From NCBI RefSeq assembly GCF_019578655.1, contig NC_063257.1, positions 27,111,939 to 27,175,938 of the forward strand: a stretch of 64,000 bases of DNA. The letters run 5' to 3'. Every line of letters begins with the position of its first letter. The first letter of the stretch is position 1. The DNA is from Ricinus communis. Its lineage: Eukaryota > Streptophyta > Magnoliopsida > Malpighiales > Euphorbiaceae. The translations under genes and the position numbers were made by a program. Under the pieces are notes generated by a model. It saw nothing but the letters and a program-made list of their open reading frames with translations, had not been told where the DNA came from and ran no database searches. Below, piece by piece: positions 1 through 12,400 of this stretch.

Positions 1-2812
1 ATACACTTGTTTTCATGTTTTTATTATTTTGTATATGAAATTCAGATCCTTTTCTAGTGTATATATCGCATTTCATTTATCCCATCTCAGTTATTTGTTT
101 ATTCTTTATGCAATCTTTTGTAAAATTTTGAAATTTTTTCACTTTGTTTCGATGCTCTTACTGTTGACTTACTTTTGAAATCCTATTTATGTCCATGTGA
201 TCCGGTAAAACCGATAGTGTTGAGTTTTGCGGAAGAATGTAAGATAATTAGTTTGAGTTTTGCACTAAGTTGCTTTGGTTTATTTAATTCTATTTTGATG
301 ATTTTTGTTTGGAACCTACTCAAAAGCACACTTGTGAGAAATTGAGCCTAAATTGTAAGCATACACTTTATATGCTTGTATTTATTTCTTGTTGAGAGTG
401 CCAATTACTGTCTTTACTTTTAGAACTTGCCCGGTAATGCTTATGAGGGCCACAAGGAGAGTTTAACACTTTGGTATGATAGAGGCACTTAGGTTTTTCA
501 TTCTAGCCAAATAGCCTTCATTCGTTTATTGATTCTGTAGATAACCCCTTCTTTCACCATTTTTTTTATCATATTCCATTACCACTCAGTTTTATTCTGC
601 TTTGGGTTATGATTTTGCACATGAGTTATTTTTATTGGAAATTTATCTTGGGAATAGCTTTGGAATCTTGTAGCAGCTTTCTTCAATCCAAAAGAAATTC
701 ACTCTATTATGTGAATGTTCTTCCCTTATGAAAAAAGAAGAAAAAAAAGAAAAAAATAATAAGAAGAAGAATAAGAGGGAAGGGTGATGAAAAGAAAGGA
801 AGTAAGTGAGCTAATTGTTCAATTGTTTTTCGGAGTTTACATTTTGACTTGATTCCTATTTCCCACCTTGGACTACTGTCCATTGTTTACCCCTTATGAT
901 CATTGTGACTTGTGTGCATGTCATGTAATTCATTGCAGAACACCATAGGTTCAACTCTGACCAAATCTACCTACCCCTACCTAATCCCTATTACAACCCT
1001 TATAAAGACCTCTTGACATGGTTGTTGACTCTCCATAAGTGGTAGGAGTAGGATTTAAGAGCAAGCATATAGTAAGTAAGGCAGTAGTTGATGCATTAAG
1101 CAATGAAACATTATCCTTTAAACACTTTGAGTGATTTAGAGTGAATCTGGTGAGGAGTTGGTTCTGAATAATTTTATTCAGACAGTATTTTGCGAATTAT
1201 TGGCATCTTGGTTGTGATACTTGAATTGATTGCTTCATTTCTTTTTGTTTGACTTACGCTTGTTAAGGATATGTGCAGGAGCTCTCTAGCTTGTCTGTCA
1301 GTTTAAGTATTGTTTCTTAGTGGTTTATTTTCCTTATTTTACTTTTGATTGCTTAAGGACAAGCAATGAGCTAAGTGTGGGGTTATTTGATGTGCGTAAA
1401 ATACACATATCTAAATGGAGTTTTTAAGATTGATTTTATGGACATTTGGATGTAAATTGGTCCCAACACTCACCCTATGCGTCTGTTTGTGTGCATTAGG
1501 TCCAAAAGAAGTCAAAGGATGATAAAGGGAAGAATTGGAGCATAATTGGACACCGAAGCTGCCGAAACAAGCTAAGTACAAGCATGAGGAAGCTGAACAT
1601 GGCCGTGTGGTTCCCAACACGGGAACTAACATGGCCGTGTTGGGTGCATCAAACATCAAAGAAAAAGTAGTTCTTAGGGAGCATGGCCACAGAGAGTAAC
1701 ATGGCTAGGAACACCAAACCGTGTCCCCAACACGGCCGTGTTGGCGGCGACAGGGGGAATTAATTAAAAGAAAGAAGAGAGGAGAAAAAAAAAGAAGGAG
1801 AGCAGGGGAGAACGTTCCAAGCACTAATATTTCTCTCTCTAAGGGTTTTTTAAGCTGGAACCAAGGGAAAAGGAGACTTGGATCAAGGTTTCAATCGGAT
1901 TCCCTTCAAAGATTGAAGATTGGGCGAGGTTCGTTGATTGGTTTTTAATTTGGGCAAGAGGAACAAGAATTGATTCAATTCGAGCAAGAGGAATTGGGGT
2001 TGTTTACTCTCATCCAAGGGTGTAATCGGGTTTCTCTACCTTTACTCTTTGTTGTAATTGTATTCTTGTGGATTTTGATAATGAACATGATTAGCTAGAT
2101 TGATTAAATCCATTGGGATTTCTTTACTATGTTGGCTTGATATTATATTATTGGATTGTTTGGGTTAGTTTTGTATTCTTCTTGCTTTTAGAATTAATAA
2201 GATAATGCATTATTCATGAGACGTTGTGAATTGTGTGTTTAGATTGCCTTGTGTGATTGAGAAGTCCATTTGGCAATTGGAATTTTGAATAGCAAGAACT
2301 GGTTAATAATCGCTTAGAAATAAGGATAATTAACTAGCCGGATTAAGAATTAACAAAGCTTAATAGAGGCGGATTAAAGCTTAATGCTAATTTAAGAATC
2401 AATCTTTAGGAAGAGATTCCAACTTTAGGTTATTAGGTTTTGGAATTCAGTTATCTCGAGAGAGAAACCGAATTCGGTTAAGAATTCGTCCACGGGTAGC
2501 ATAATTAGACTCACCAATCCTTTATCTTTTGTTTGATTGCCAACTAGTTTAGGTTCCCTTTGGGTTTGCTTTCTTGTCTTGGTTATTTTAGTTATCAGTT
2601 ACTCCTGCATCTCCCTTAGAATTTAGCTTGTAGCTATTAGTTAGTTTAGAAAGTATTCATCACTCATTTTAGGTTAATAGAACAAAGAACAAAGGAGTAA
2701 CTCTGGGCTTTCACTTTCCCGAGGAATACGACCTTGATACTCGCCATTAGTGCTAGACTGCATCGATAGGTACACTGCCTTAGATTGTAGCTAACACAAG
2801 TAGCATACATCA
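1..2812 (+). mobile_element. 3' half of a non-autonomous LTR retrotransposon (left copy)
   Basis: From about position 75 onward this segment is collinear with the 3' part of the complete element at 45332-51161: both share the stretch that begins with CCCATCTCAG (about 82 and 48450). Similarity continues through the whole 3' LTR. Bases 1-74 do not match the other copy, so the two copies diverge there. The 5' LTR, primer site and gag-like region would lie outside the window. The internal part (1-1387) holds AT-rich non-coding DNA and no convincing ORF. Just before the LTR is a polypurine-like AAGTGTGGGG. The 3' LTR ends at 2812 and satellite DNA starts at once, so this copy inserted into or against the 39-bp array; the candidate 5-bp target duplication on this side is ATATA (2813-2817), which cannot be checked without the left flank. 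Confidence 0.88.
1388..2812 (+). repeat. 3' LTR of the left retrotransposon copy
   Basis: This LTR begins TGATGTGCG and ends in ACATCA, a short inverted terminal repeat (TGATGT/ACATCA) matching the LTRs of the right copy. It is about 1425 bp, against about 1448 and 1436 bp for the other two. It carries several versions of a CACGGCCGTG dyad, including a perfect 18-bp palindrome at 1727-1744. ORF-like stretches at 1411-1659 (minus) and 1721-1948 (plus) lie wholly inside the LTR and are not genes. Confidence 0.9.
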
Positions 2813-5744
2813 ATATACCACTTTTACAAGGTCTTTTTCTCATATTAAATTATTAGCACTATTATGGGGTTGTTTTCTCAAATTCATAAATGTACACGTT
2901 TTACAGGATTATTTTCTTACATTGACAAACATACCCCTTTTACGGGGTGATTTTCTCATATTATTAAATTAACCCATTTCAGGGGTTGTTTTCTCAAACT
3001 TACAAATATACCAAGATTATGGAGTTATTTTCTCCGATTGATAAATATCCCCTTATTACGGGATTGTTTGCTAATAATTATAAATATACCCCTCTTATGA
3101 GGTTATTCTCTCATATTAAAAAATTTACCCCTTCTAAGATGTTGTTTCCTTAGACTCGCAATTACACTAATTTTATGGGGTTGTTCTCTCAGATTCATAG
3201 TTATACACGTTTTATGAGGTTATTTTCTTATATTGATAAATATACCACTTTTACGGTATGGTTTTCTTATAATAAATTATTAGCACTCTTATGTGGTTAT
3301 TTTCTCAAATTCATAAATATACACATTTTACGAGATTATTTTCTTATATTGACAAATATACTTATTTTACGGGGTTATTTTCTGATATTATAAAATTAAT
3401 TCATTTAAGGAGTTGTTTTCTCATACTCACAAATATACCACAATTACGGGATTATTTCATCAAATTCATAAATATCACCGTATTACTGGGCTGTTTTCTA
3501 ATATTTATAAATATACCCCTCTTACGGGGTTGTTTTCTCATATTAAAAAATTTACCCCTTCTACGAGGCTGTTTTGTTAGACTCGCAATTACACTACTTT
3601 TACGGAGTTGTTTTCTCAAATTCATAAATATACACGTTTTACGGGGTTACTTTCTTATATTGATAAGTATACCACTTTACAGCTTCATTTTCTCACATTA
3701 AATTATTAGCACTACTATGGGGTTGTTTTCCAAAATTCATAAATAGACATGTTTTATAGGATTATTTTCTGATATCAAAAAATTTACCCGTTTTACGGTA
3801 TTATTTTTTCATATTATAAAATTAACCCATTTAAGGGGTTATTTTCTCATACTCATAAATATACTATGTTTTGTTGTGTTATTTTCTTATATTGATAAAT
3901 ATACCACTTTTACGGGGTCGTTTTCTCATATTAAATTATTAGAACTATTATGGGGTTGTTTTCTCAAATTCAAAAATATACACGTTTCACGGGGTTATTT
4001 TCTTATATCGACAAATATACCCAATTTACGGGGTTGTTTTATCATCTTATAAAATTAACCCATTTAAGGGGTCGTTTCTCATACTCACAAATATACCAAA
4101 ATGACAGGAATAATTTCTCTGATTGATTAGTATCCCCGTATTACGGGGTTATTTTCTCATATTAGAAAATTTACCCATTCTATGAGGCAATAACAGGGTT
4201 ATTTTCTATGATTGATAAATATCCCCATATTATGGGATTATTTTCTAATATTTACGAATATACCCCTATTATAGGTTTGTTTTCCCATATTAAAAGATTT
4301 ACCCATACTACGGGGCTGTTCTCTTAGACTTGCCATTACACTACTTTTACGGGCTTGTTTTCTCATATTCATAAATATATAAGTTTTACGGGGTTATTTT
4401 CTTATATTGATAAATATACCACTTTTACAACGTCGTTTTCTCATATTAAATTATTAGCACTATTATGGGGTTATTTTTTCAAATTCATAAATATACATAT
4501 TTTACGGGGTTATTTTCTTATATTGACAAATATACCACTTTTACGGGGTTGTTTTCTCATATTATAAAATTAATCTATTTAAGGGGTTGTTTTCTCATAC
4601 TCACAAATATACCACAATTACGGGGTTATTTCATCAGATTCATAAATGTCACCGTATTACGAGGCTGTTTTCTAATATTTATAAATATATCCCTCTAACG
4701 GGGTTATTATTCCATATTAAAAAATTAACCTCTTCTACAACGTTGTTTTCTTGGACTTGCAACTACACTACTTTTACTTGGTTGTTTTCTTAAATTCATA
4801 AATATACACGTTTTACAGGGTTATTTTCTTATATTGATAAATATATCACTTTTACGGGGTCATTTTCTCATATTAAATTATTAGCACTACTATAGGGTTG
4901 TTTTCCCAAATTCATAAATATACATGTTTTGCAGGATTATTTTCTTATATCGACAAATCTACTCGTTTTACGGGGTTGTTTTCTCATATTATAAAATTAA
5001 CCCATTTAAGGGGTTGTTTTCTCATACTCACAAATATACCACAATTACGGGGATATTTCATTAGAGTCATAAATATCACCGTATTACGGGGCTGTTTTCT
5101 AATATTTATAAATATACCCCCTCTTACGAAGTTATTTTCTAATATTAAAAAATTCACCCCTTCTACGAAGCTATTTTCTTGGACTCGCAATTGCACTACT
5201 TTTATGGGGTTGTTTTCTCAGATTCATAAATATACAAGTTCTACAGGGTTATTTTCTTATGTTGATAAATATACCACTTTTACGGCCTCTCATATTAAAT
5301 TATTAGCACTATTATGGGGTTGTTTTTCAAATTCATAAATATTTATGTTTTACAGGGTTATTTTCTTATATTATAAAGTTAACCCATTTAAGGTGATTTT
5401 TTCTCATACTCACAAATATACCAAAATTACAGGGTTATTTTCTCCGATTGATAAATATCCCCGTATTACGGGGTTGTTTGCTAATTTTTATAAATATATC
5501 CCTCTTACGGGGTTATTTTCTCATATTAAAAAATTTACACTTCTACAAGGCGGTTTTCTTAGACTCGCGAATTACACTACTTTTACGGGATTGTTTTCTC
5601 ATGATTCATAAATATATACGTTTTACGAGGTTATTTTCTTATATTGATAAATATACCACTTTTATGGGGTCCTTTTCTCATATTAGATTATTAGCACTAT
5701 TATGGGTTCGTTTTCTCAAATTTAAAAATATACAAGTTTTACGG
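2813..5744. repeat. 39-bp satellite array, left block a (11-monomer higher-order repeat)
   Basis: The DNA consists of 39-bp monomers joined head to tail. Each has an AT-rich half containing ATAAATATACC and a half containing TTACGGGGTT followed by GTTTTCTCATAT. Neighbouring monomers differ, and the same ordered series of about 11 variants recurs. A diagnostic variant with TTATTAGCACTA recurs near 2853, 3281, 3707, 4456, 4882 and 5303, mostly 421-428 bp apart, which gives an 11 x 39 higher-order unit. Shorter and longer spacings (233, 516, 389 bp) show loss or gain of whole monomers. The block ends where a solo LTR interrupts a monomer at 5744. Confidence 0.95.
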
Positions 5745-6091
5745 TGTCACGACCCGATCTGTGTGCCCGTGACCGGCATTAGGGAATGGGTAGGCTTAAG
5801 GCCACTAAATTCCGTAGTAAGCCTGACTATTCACTAACTCAATCAAATTGAAATTCGGACTCAATCCAAAGAATTGATTCACAATTAACCTTAACCATCA
5901 AATTTTACATATTTAATTCGGTCTGCCAACATAATTAGGCAAGACCCGAATTTACATAAAATTACATACTGATAAGTCTAAAATTTCTACTGCGGAGAAT
6001 CTAGAATTTTACAAGTCAAACATACTAAAATCGATTACATTAACTTTGATGATGAAGGAGTCGCTAGATAAGAGCGTAGGAAGACTAACAA

Positions 6092-7260
6092 TATAATACC
6101 CGAATTTTCCTTTAATAATTGATTATATTAATAATAATTAATAAATGAGTTTTTATTTAAATTAATTTTACTTTATTTATTTTATTTATTTTTTATTTGG
6201 TTTAATTTGAATGATTTAATGGAAATTTTAATGTTAGACAATTAAAGGATGTTTTTATAAAAGAATTTTTAGGAAAATTGGTATTTTAATTAGCTAGTGG
6301 TATTAAATTTTAAGTTAGAAAATATTTAGCAAATTGGTTAATTAAATTAATTGTGTGTTAGGACTAAATTGAAAATTTATTTTGGGATGAGGATTAAAAG
6401 TATAATTTTATTATTATGGGGGTTTAATGAAAATTTCGTATTGTTGTAAATGTTAGACAATTTCGTATTTTTATAAATAAATATGTCGGCAAGGGTATAT
6501 ATGTAATTCTGTATTTTCAATAATTCTAGTTTGCCCCAAATTAATTAGTTAGGGGCTTAATTGAAAGGCTAAAGAAAAGTTTGGGTTAACTGAAAATTTT
6601 GCTGGGCGAAATTGTTGTAATTAAAAAAGTTGAGGGACTAAAAGGTAAGAAAGAAAAATTTGAGGGACCAAAAGTCGATATGGAAGGAAAGAAAGAAGGA
6701 AGAAGGAAGAGGGAGAAGAAGTCGTCGGGGGAGAGAGAAGGAGGCGCAGCAGCGGCGGCGTCGACCGTCGGGGTGGCAGCGACGTTAGCAAAAAAAAGGA
6801 GCGTTGTGGCTATCGGTGCCGTTCCGGCCATTTCCGACATCCTTTGGCGGCAAGATCGGTCTTGTATTGACCGGTGAGTTGAGGGCTTCCTTTTGGTGGC
6901 GGCAGCGTCGGCTTTGGTGGCCGGCAGAGGGAGTTCTGGCGAGCTCCGACAGGGATGGATGATTAGGTGATGTATTTGATTTGGTATGTTAATTTGTAAA
7001 ATCTTAGATTCTCCGTAGTAGAAATAGTAGATATATATATCAGTTGTAATTTTCTGTAGTTTCGGGTCTCGCCTAATTCTTCTGGCAGACCGAATTAATT
7101 GTGTAAAATTTAATGGTTATGATAAATTGTGGAATCAATAATATTAAATGAGATGAGATTTATTTAAGTCTGTGAGTGTCAGGCTTACTACGGGATTCGG
7201 TGGCTTTACGCCTACCCATTCCCTAGTGCCAGTCACGGGCCCACAGATGGGGTCGTGACA
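6092..7260 (+). mobile_element. Nested solo LTR (forward) of the same family
   Basis: This LTR runs from TATAATACCC (6092) to GGTCGTGACA (7260) and is bounded by a perfect 5-bp duplication AACAA (6087-6091 and 7261-7265). It is homologous, in opposite orientation, to the LTR it interrupts: its start matches the reverse complement of 8700-9440, and its last 290 bp or so match the reverse complement of 5745-6086. Its first dinucleotide is TA rather than TG, as expected from a G-to-A change at a methylated site. It is shorter than its host because a middle part equivalent to about 7.3-8.35 kb is missing. The ORF-like stretch at 6599-6877 is purine-rich LTR sequence. Confidence 0.87.
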
Positions 7261-7499
7261 AACAATCACTTGAAAAACAGTGAAATTGAGATTTTTAGTC
7301 TCAAGAGTGAGTTAAAATTATATATCCTAAAACGAATATAAATAATTCAATAAAATATTTATTTAATTAAAATAAAATATGTGTCATGCTATGCTTCTGT
7401 AAAATAAAACAAAATAAATCCTTGTTCATACCACGGGATGGAGTACCTCAGTAGAATTCTAGCCCCATCACTAACAGTCTCGATTCTCTCATTCTAACA

Positions 7500-7770
7500 A
7501 AACTGGCGCCCAGAGAGCGAAGCTCGACCAGGGTCCTTAAATCCAGTTCGGTCACTTAATTATCAATAATAGTCTTAGCCTTTCGGCTCTCTTACTCTAA
7601 TAAGACTGGCGCCCAGAGAGCGAAGCTCGATCAGGATCCTTAAGTCCAGTCTGGTCACTTAAGTATCCAAATAAGCCGGCGCCTAGAGAGCAATGCTCGA
7701 CCAGGGACTTTTACTCTGGCAACACACTCTACTCAGCCAGAGAGCAATGCTCGACCAGGACAAGTCCTAA
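7500..7770. repeat. Short degenerate tandem repeat inside the reverse solo LTR
   Basis: A module containing CCAGAGAGCGAAGCTCGA then CCAGG or TCAGG appears at about 7510, 7611, 7684 and 7738. The first two copies also share flanking text containing CTTAAGTCCAGT-like words. Spacing is irregular (about 101, 73 and 54 bp), so the copies have lost pieces. The nested forward LTR lacks this block. Confidence 0.7.
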
Positions 7771-9440
7771 ATTTACGTTTTTAAATTTACCCTTTTTACT
7801 ATCTATCTCAGATTTCTATCAGTGCGCACGCGGTCCTGATGCAACCCATCAAGTGGCATGTTCTACTGCCATTCCATTCCGATTCAACACGCAATCAATA
7901 AAATCATAATGCAGAAAATGTAACATATATAAATAGTGAATAAATAAATAATTAAAATATTAAATCATGTAATCAAAACTATTTCATAAAATTTTGGCAT
8001 GACACATGTAAACAGACATATGACTTTAACTCACAGCTTTGACGACCTCCTAGCTCTGCTCTAATGCCTCGGGTGGAGCGAGCCGAGCTGACAAATTATC
8101 GAGACGTTTGATCACTCGGTCGACTCGCCTCCATGCCGGGAGTTCGATCGACAATCCGAACTTGCCTACGGACTCGAGACAACATGCTGATGATGATCCC
8201 GAGCTTCCAATCTTCCAATCTAACCCTGATCATCCGGAGGGATTTATGGACGATCTCGGCCATCGATTTTTGAACGAAGTCCGATCGCCGCGAAACTGGT
8301 GCCATTGGAAAGTTCGAGCTGAGGAGAGTCCGGATATGCCCTCCAATCGGTCATAGCTTGCCAGAACTCGCCAGAAAAGCCCGAAATTTCGGCTGCCTTC
8401 ACCTCACCGGAACTCCTTCCTCCGGCCACCAAAACCAATGTTGATACTCCCAAAAGAAAGCCCTAAACTCACCGGTCATTTTAAGACCAACCTCGCCTTT
8501 GGCAGCCGGAAATGCCCAGAACGGCGCCGATAGTCGCTGCCCCCCTTTTTTTTTTCTTTCCGCCGCTGCTGCTAAGCTCGTCGGCACCAGGTCTTCTGCC
8601 AACCAGCTTGCCGCGCCCCGGCGGTTGGCCACGGCAGCCAAAGCCCCTCTCCTTCCTCCTCTCTCTCTTCTTCGCTGACCTCCCCGGCGCCATCTTCTTC
8701 TTCCTTTTCTTTCTTTTCTTTTCTTTTCTTACTTATCGACATTTAGTCCTTGAACTCTTCTTCTTTACCATTTAGTCCCTCAATTTTTTTAATTACCAAA
8801 AATTCCATCATGCAAAATTTCTGATTAACCCTTCAACTTTTCTCTAGCTTTTCAATTAAGCCCCTAACTATTTTTATAGAATTATTTATTTACCCTTGGT
8901 TTTAAATATAAAATTACTAAAATGCCCTTGCCGACATACTTAATTACAAAAATACCAACCATACAAATTTTAATTAAAACCCCAAATTAATAAAATTATA
9001 TTTTTAACCCTTTTTTCAAAATTAATTATCAATTTAATCCTAACACTTAATTAACTTAATTAATCAATTTGCTAACTATTTTTCAATTAAAATCAACATC
9101 TTTTGCTAATTAAAATTTATCATTTCCCAATAAATTTTTTATAAGAATATTATTTACTATTCCTTTCATGACTTTCAAAGGTAAAAGTTAATTCATATAT
9201 TCATATTGAGAAAAAATAAAATGACCAAAAATATAATATATTTTTCAAAAAATTTACTTAATTAATTTCTTAGAAATCAGACTAATTAAATATAGAAAAT
9301 ACTCCCTTATTTTGTCCAGTATTAAAATTCTATTTAAATCATCCCAATTAAATTAAATGAAAATAAAATAAAATTAACTTAAATAAAAACTCATTATTAA
9401 TTATGTTATTATTATTAAAAGAAGATTTCTAGGTATTACA

Positions 9441-12400
9441 TACGAGGTTATTTTCTAATATTGATAAATATACTCCTTTTACGGGGTTGTTTTATCATAT
9501 TATAAAATTAACCCATTTAAGGGGTTGTTTTCTTATACTTATAAATACACTACAATGACGAGGTTATTTCATCAAATTCATAAATATCATCGATTTACGG
9601 GGTTGTTTGCTAATATTTATAAATATATCCCTCTTACGGGAATATTTTCTCATATTAAAAAATTTACCCTTCTATGAGGCAGTTTTCTTAGACTCGCAAT
9701 TATACTACTTTTACGGGATTATTTTCTCAGATTCATAAATATACACATTTACGAGGTTATTTTCTTATATTGATAAATATACCACTTTTACGGGATCATT
9801 TTCTCATATAAAATTATTAGCACTATTATGGAGTTGGTTTCTCAAATTTTTAAATATACACGCTTTACGAGATTATTTTCTTATATTGAAAAATACACTC
9901 CTTTTACAGGGTCGTTTTGTCATATCATAAAATTAACCCATTTAAAAGGTTTCTTTCTCATACTCACAAATATGACAAAATTATGTGGATATTTTCTTTG
10001 ATTGATAAATATCCTCGTATTACGGGGTTATTTGCTAATATTTATAAATATATCTCTCTTACGGGATTGTTTTTTCATATTAAAAAATTTATCCTTCTAC
10101 GAGGATTTTTTTTACACTCGCAATTACACTACTTTTACGGGATTCTTTTCTCAGATTCATAAATATACATGTCTTACGGGGTTATTTTCTTATATTAATT
10201 AATATACCACTTTTACAAGGTCGTTTTCTCATATTAAATTATTAGCACTTTTATGGGGTTGTTTTCTCAAATTCATAAATATACATGTTTTACGGAGTTA
10301 TTTTCTTATATTGACAAATATACCCCTTTTACGGGGTTGTTTTCTTATATTATAAAATTAACCCATTTAAGGGAATTTTTTTCTCATACTCACAAATATA
10401 CAAAAATTATGGGATTATTTTCTCTGATTGATAAATATCTCCGTATTACGAGGTTGCTTTCTGATATTGACAAATATACTCCTTCTACAGGGTTGTTTTC
10501 TCATATTATAAAATTAACCCATTTAAGGAGTTATTTTCTCATACTCACTAATATACCATAATTACTCGGTTATTTTCTCCGATTGATAAATATCACTGTA
10601 TTACGGAGTTATTTTCTGATATTTATAAATGTATCCCTCTTACTGGGTTGTTTTCTCATATTAAAAAATTTACCCCTTCTATGAGGCTGTTTTCTGAGAC
10701 TCACAATTACACTACTTTTACGGGGTTGTTTTCTCAGATTCATAAATATACACGTTTTGCGAGGTTATTTTCTTAAATTGATAAATATACCACTTTTACG
10801 GGATTGTTTTCTCATATTAAATTATTAGCACTATTATGGAGTTATTTTCTCAAATTCATTAATATACACGTTTTACGGGGTTGTTTTCATATATTGACAA
10901 ATGGGATTTTTTTATCATATTATAAAATTAACACATTTAAGGGGTTGTTTTCTCATACTCACAAATATAACATCAATTACGGGGTTATTTCATGAGATTT
11001 ATAAATATCATCGTATTACGGAGTTATTTTCTAATATTTATAAATATACCCCTCGTACAGGGTTATTTCCTCATATTAAAGAATTTACCCCTTTTACGAT
11101 GTTATTTTCTTAGACTCGCAATTAGACTACTTTTACGAGGTTGTTTGCTCAGATTCATAAATATACACGTTTTATTGATTATTTTCTTATATTGATCAAT
11201 ATACCACTTTTACGGGATCGTTTTCTCATATTGAATTATTAGCGCTATTATTGGGTTGTTTTCTCAAATTCATAAATATATACCTTTTACGGGGTTATTT
11301 TCTTATATTGACAAATATACCCCTTTTACAGGGTCGGTTTCTCATATTAAATTACTAGCACTATTATGGGGTTGTTTTCTCAAATTCATAAATATACATA
11401 TTTTACGGGATTATTTTCTTATATTGACAAATATACTCCTTATACAGGGTTGTTTTCTCATATTATAAAATTAACCCATTTAAGGGGTTGGTTTCTCATA
11501 CTCACAAATATACCAAAATAACGGGGTTATTTTCTCTAGTTGATAAATATCCCCGTATTACGGGGTTGTTTGCTAATATTTATGAATATACCCCTTTTAT
11601 AGGGTTGTTTTCTCATATTAAAAGATTTAACCGTACTACGAGGCTGTTCTCTTAGACTCGTAATTACACTACTTTTACGGGGTTATTTTCCCAAATTCAT
11701 AAAAATACAAGTTTTACGAGGTTATTTTCTTATATTGATAAATATACCACTTTTACAAATTTTTTTTCTCATATTAAATTATTAGCACTATTATGGGGTT
11801 GTTTTTCTAAATTCATAAATATACACGTTTTACGGATTTATTTTTTTATATTAATAAATATACCCCTTTTACGGGTGTTGTTTTCTCAAAGTCATAAATA
11901 TACCACAATTACGAGGTTATTTTCTCAAATTCATAAATATCACCGTATTACGGAATAGTTTTCTAATATTTATAAATATACCTCTCTTACGGGATTATTT
12001 GCTCAGATTAAAACATTTACCCCTTTTACGACGTTGTTTTCTTAGACTCGCAATTAGATTACTTTTATGGGGTTATTTTCTCAGATTCATAAATATACAC
12101 GTTTTATGGAGTTATTTTCTTGTATTGATAAATATACCTCTTTTACGGGGTCGTTTTCTCATATTAAATTATTAGCACTATTATAGGGTTGTTTTCTCAA
12201 ATTCATTAATATACATGTTTTACACGGGTTTTTCTTATATTGATAAATATACCCCTTTTACGGAATTTTTTTCTCATATTATAAAATTAACCCATTTAAG
12301 GAGTTTTTTTCTCATACTCACAAATATACCAAAATTACGAGGTTATTTTCCCCGATTGATAAATATCCCCGTATTACAAGGTTGTTGGCTAATATTTATA

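Larger units (their letters stand above)
5745..9440 (-). mobile_element. Solo LTR (reverse) inserted in the satellite, interrupted by a second solo LTR
   Basis: Read on the minus strand this is one LTR that starts TGTAATACC (at 9440) and ends GGTCGTGACA (at 5745), TG...CA as expected. The satellite flanks are TACGG (5740-5744) and TACGA (9441-9445), a 5-bp target duplication with one mismatch, and the two flanks together rebuild a satellite monomer. With the nested insertion removed the LTR is about 2.5 kb. No primer site, polypurine tract or coding domain is present, so it is a solo LTR left by LTR-LTR recombination. The TGTAATACC...GGTCGTGACA ends resemble LTRs of plant Ty3/gypsy elements, but the lineage is not proven. 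ORF-like stretches at 8096-8775 are GC-rich or low-complexity LTR sequence with no recognisable domain. Confidence 0.85.

Noticed and set aside
1411..1659. Conserved small protein also found at 45355-45612 and 49749-50075 (minus strand)
   Set aside because: It recurs because it lies inside the LTR. The frame is not kept in the same form among the three LTRs and carries no known domain.
6599..6877. Lys/Glu-rich ORF of 92 codons
   Set aside because: It is purine-rich low-complexity sequence within a solo LTR, with no domain and an overlapping open frame on the other strand.
5745..7260. DNA transposon or foldback element with terminal inverted repeats of about 290 bp
   Set aside because: The inverted ends are explained by a forward LTR inserted in a reverse LTR of the same family. 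The AACAA duplication surrounds 6092-7260 only, and the outer duplication is at 5740-5744 and 9441-9445.
8096..8775. Overlapping ORFs in a GC-rich region, including a Phe-rich one
   Set aside because: They lie inside the reverse solo LTR, overlap on both strands, and include a poly-T tract; the GC-rich part is a normal LTR segment.
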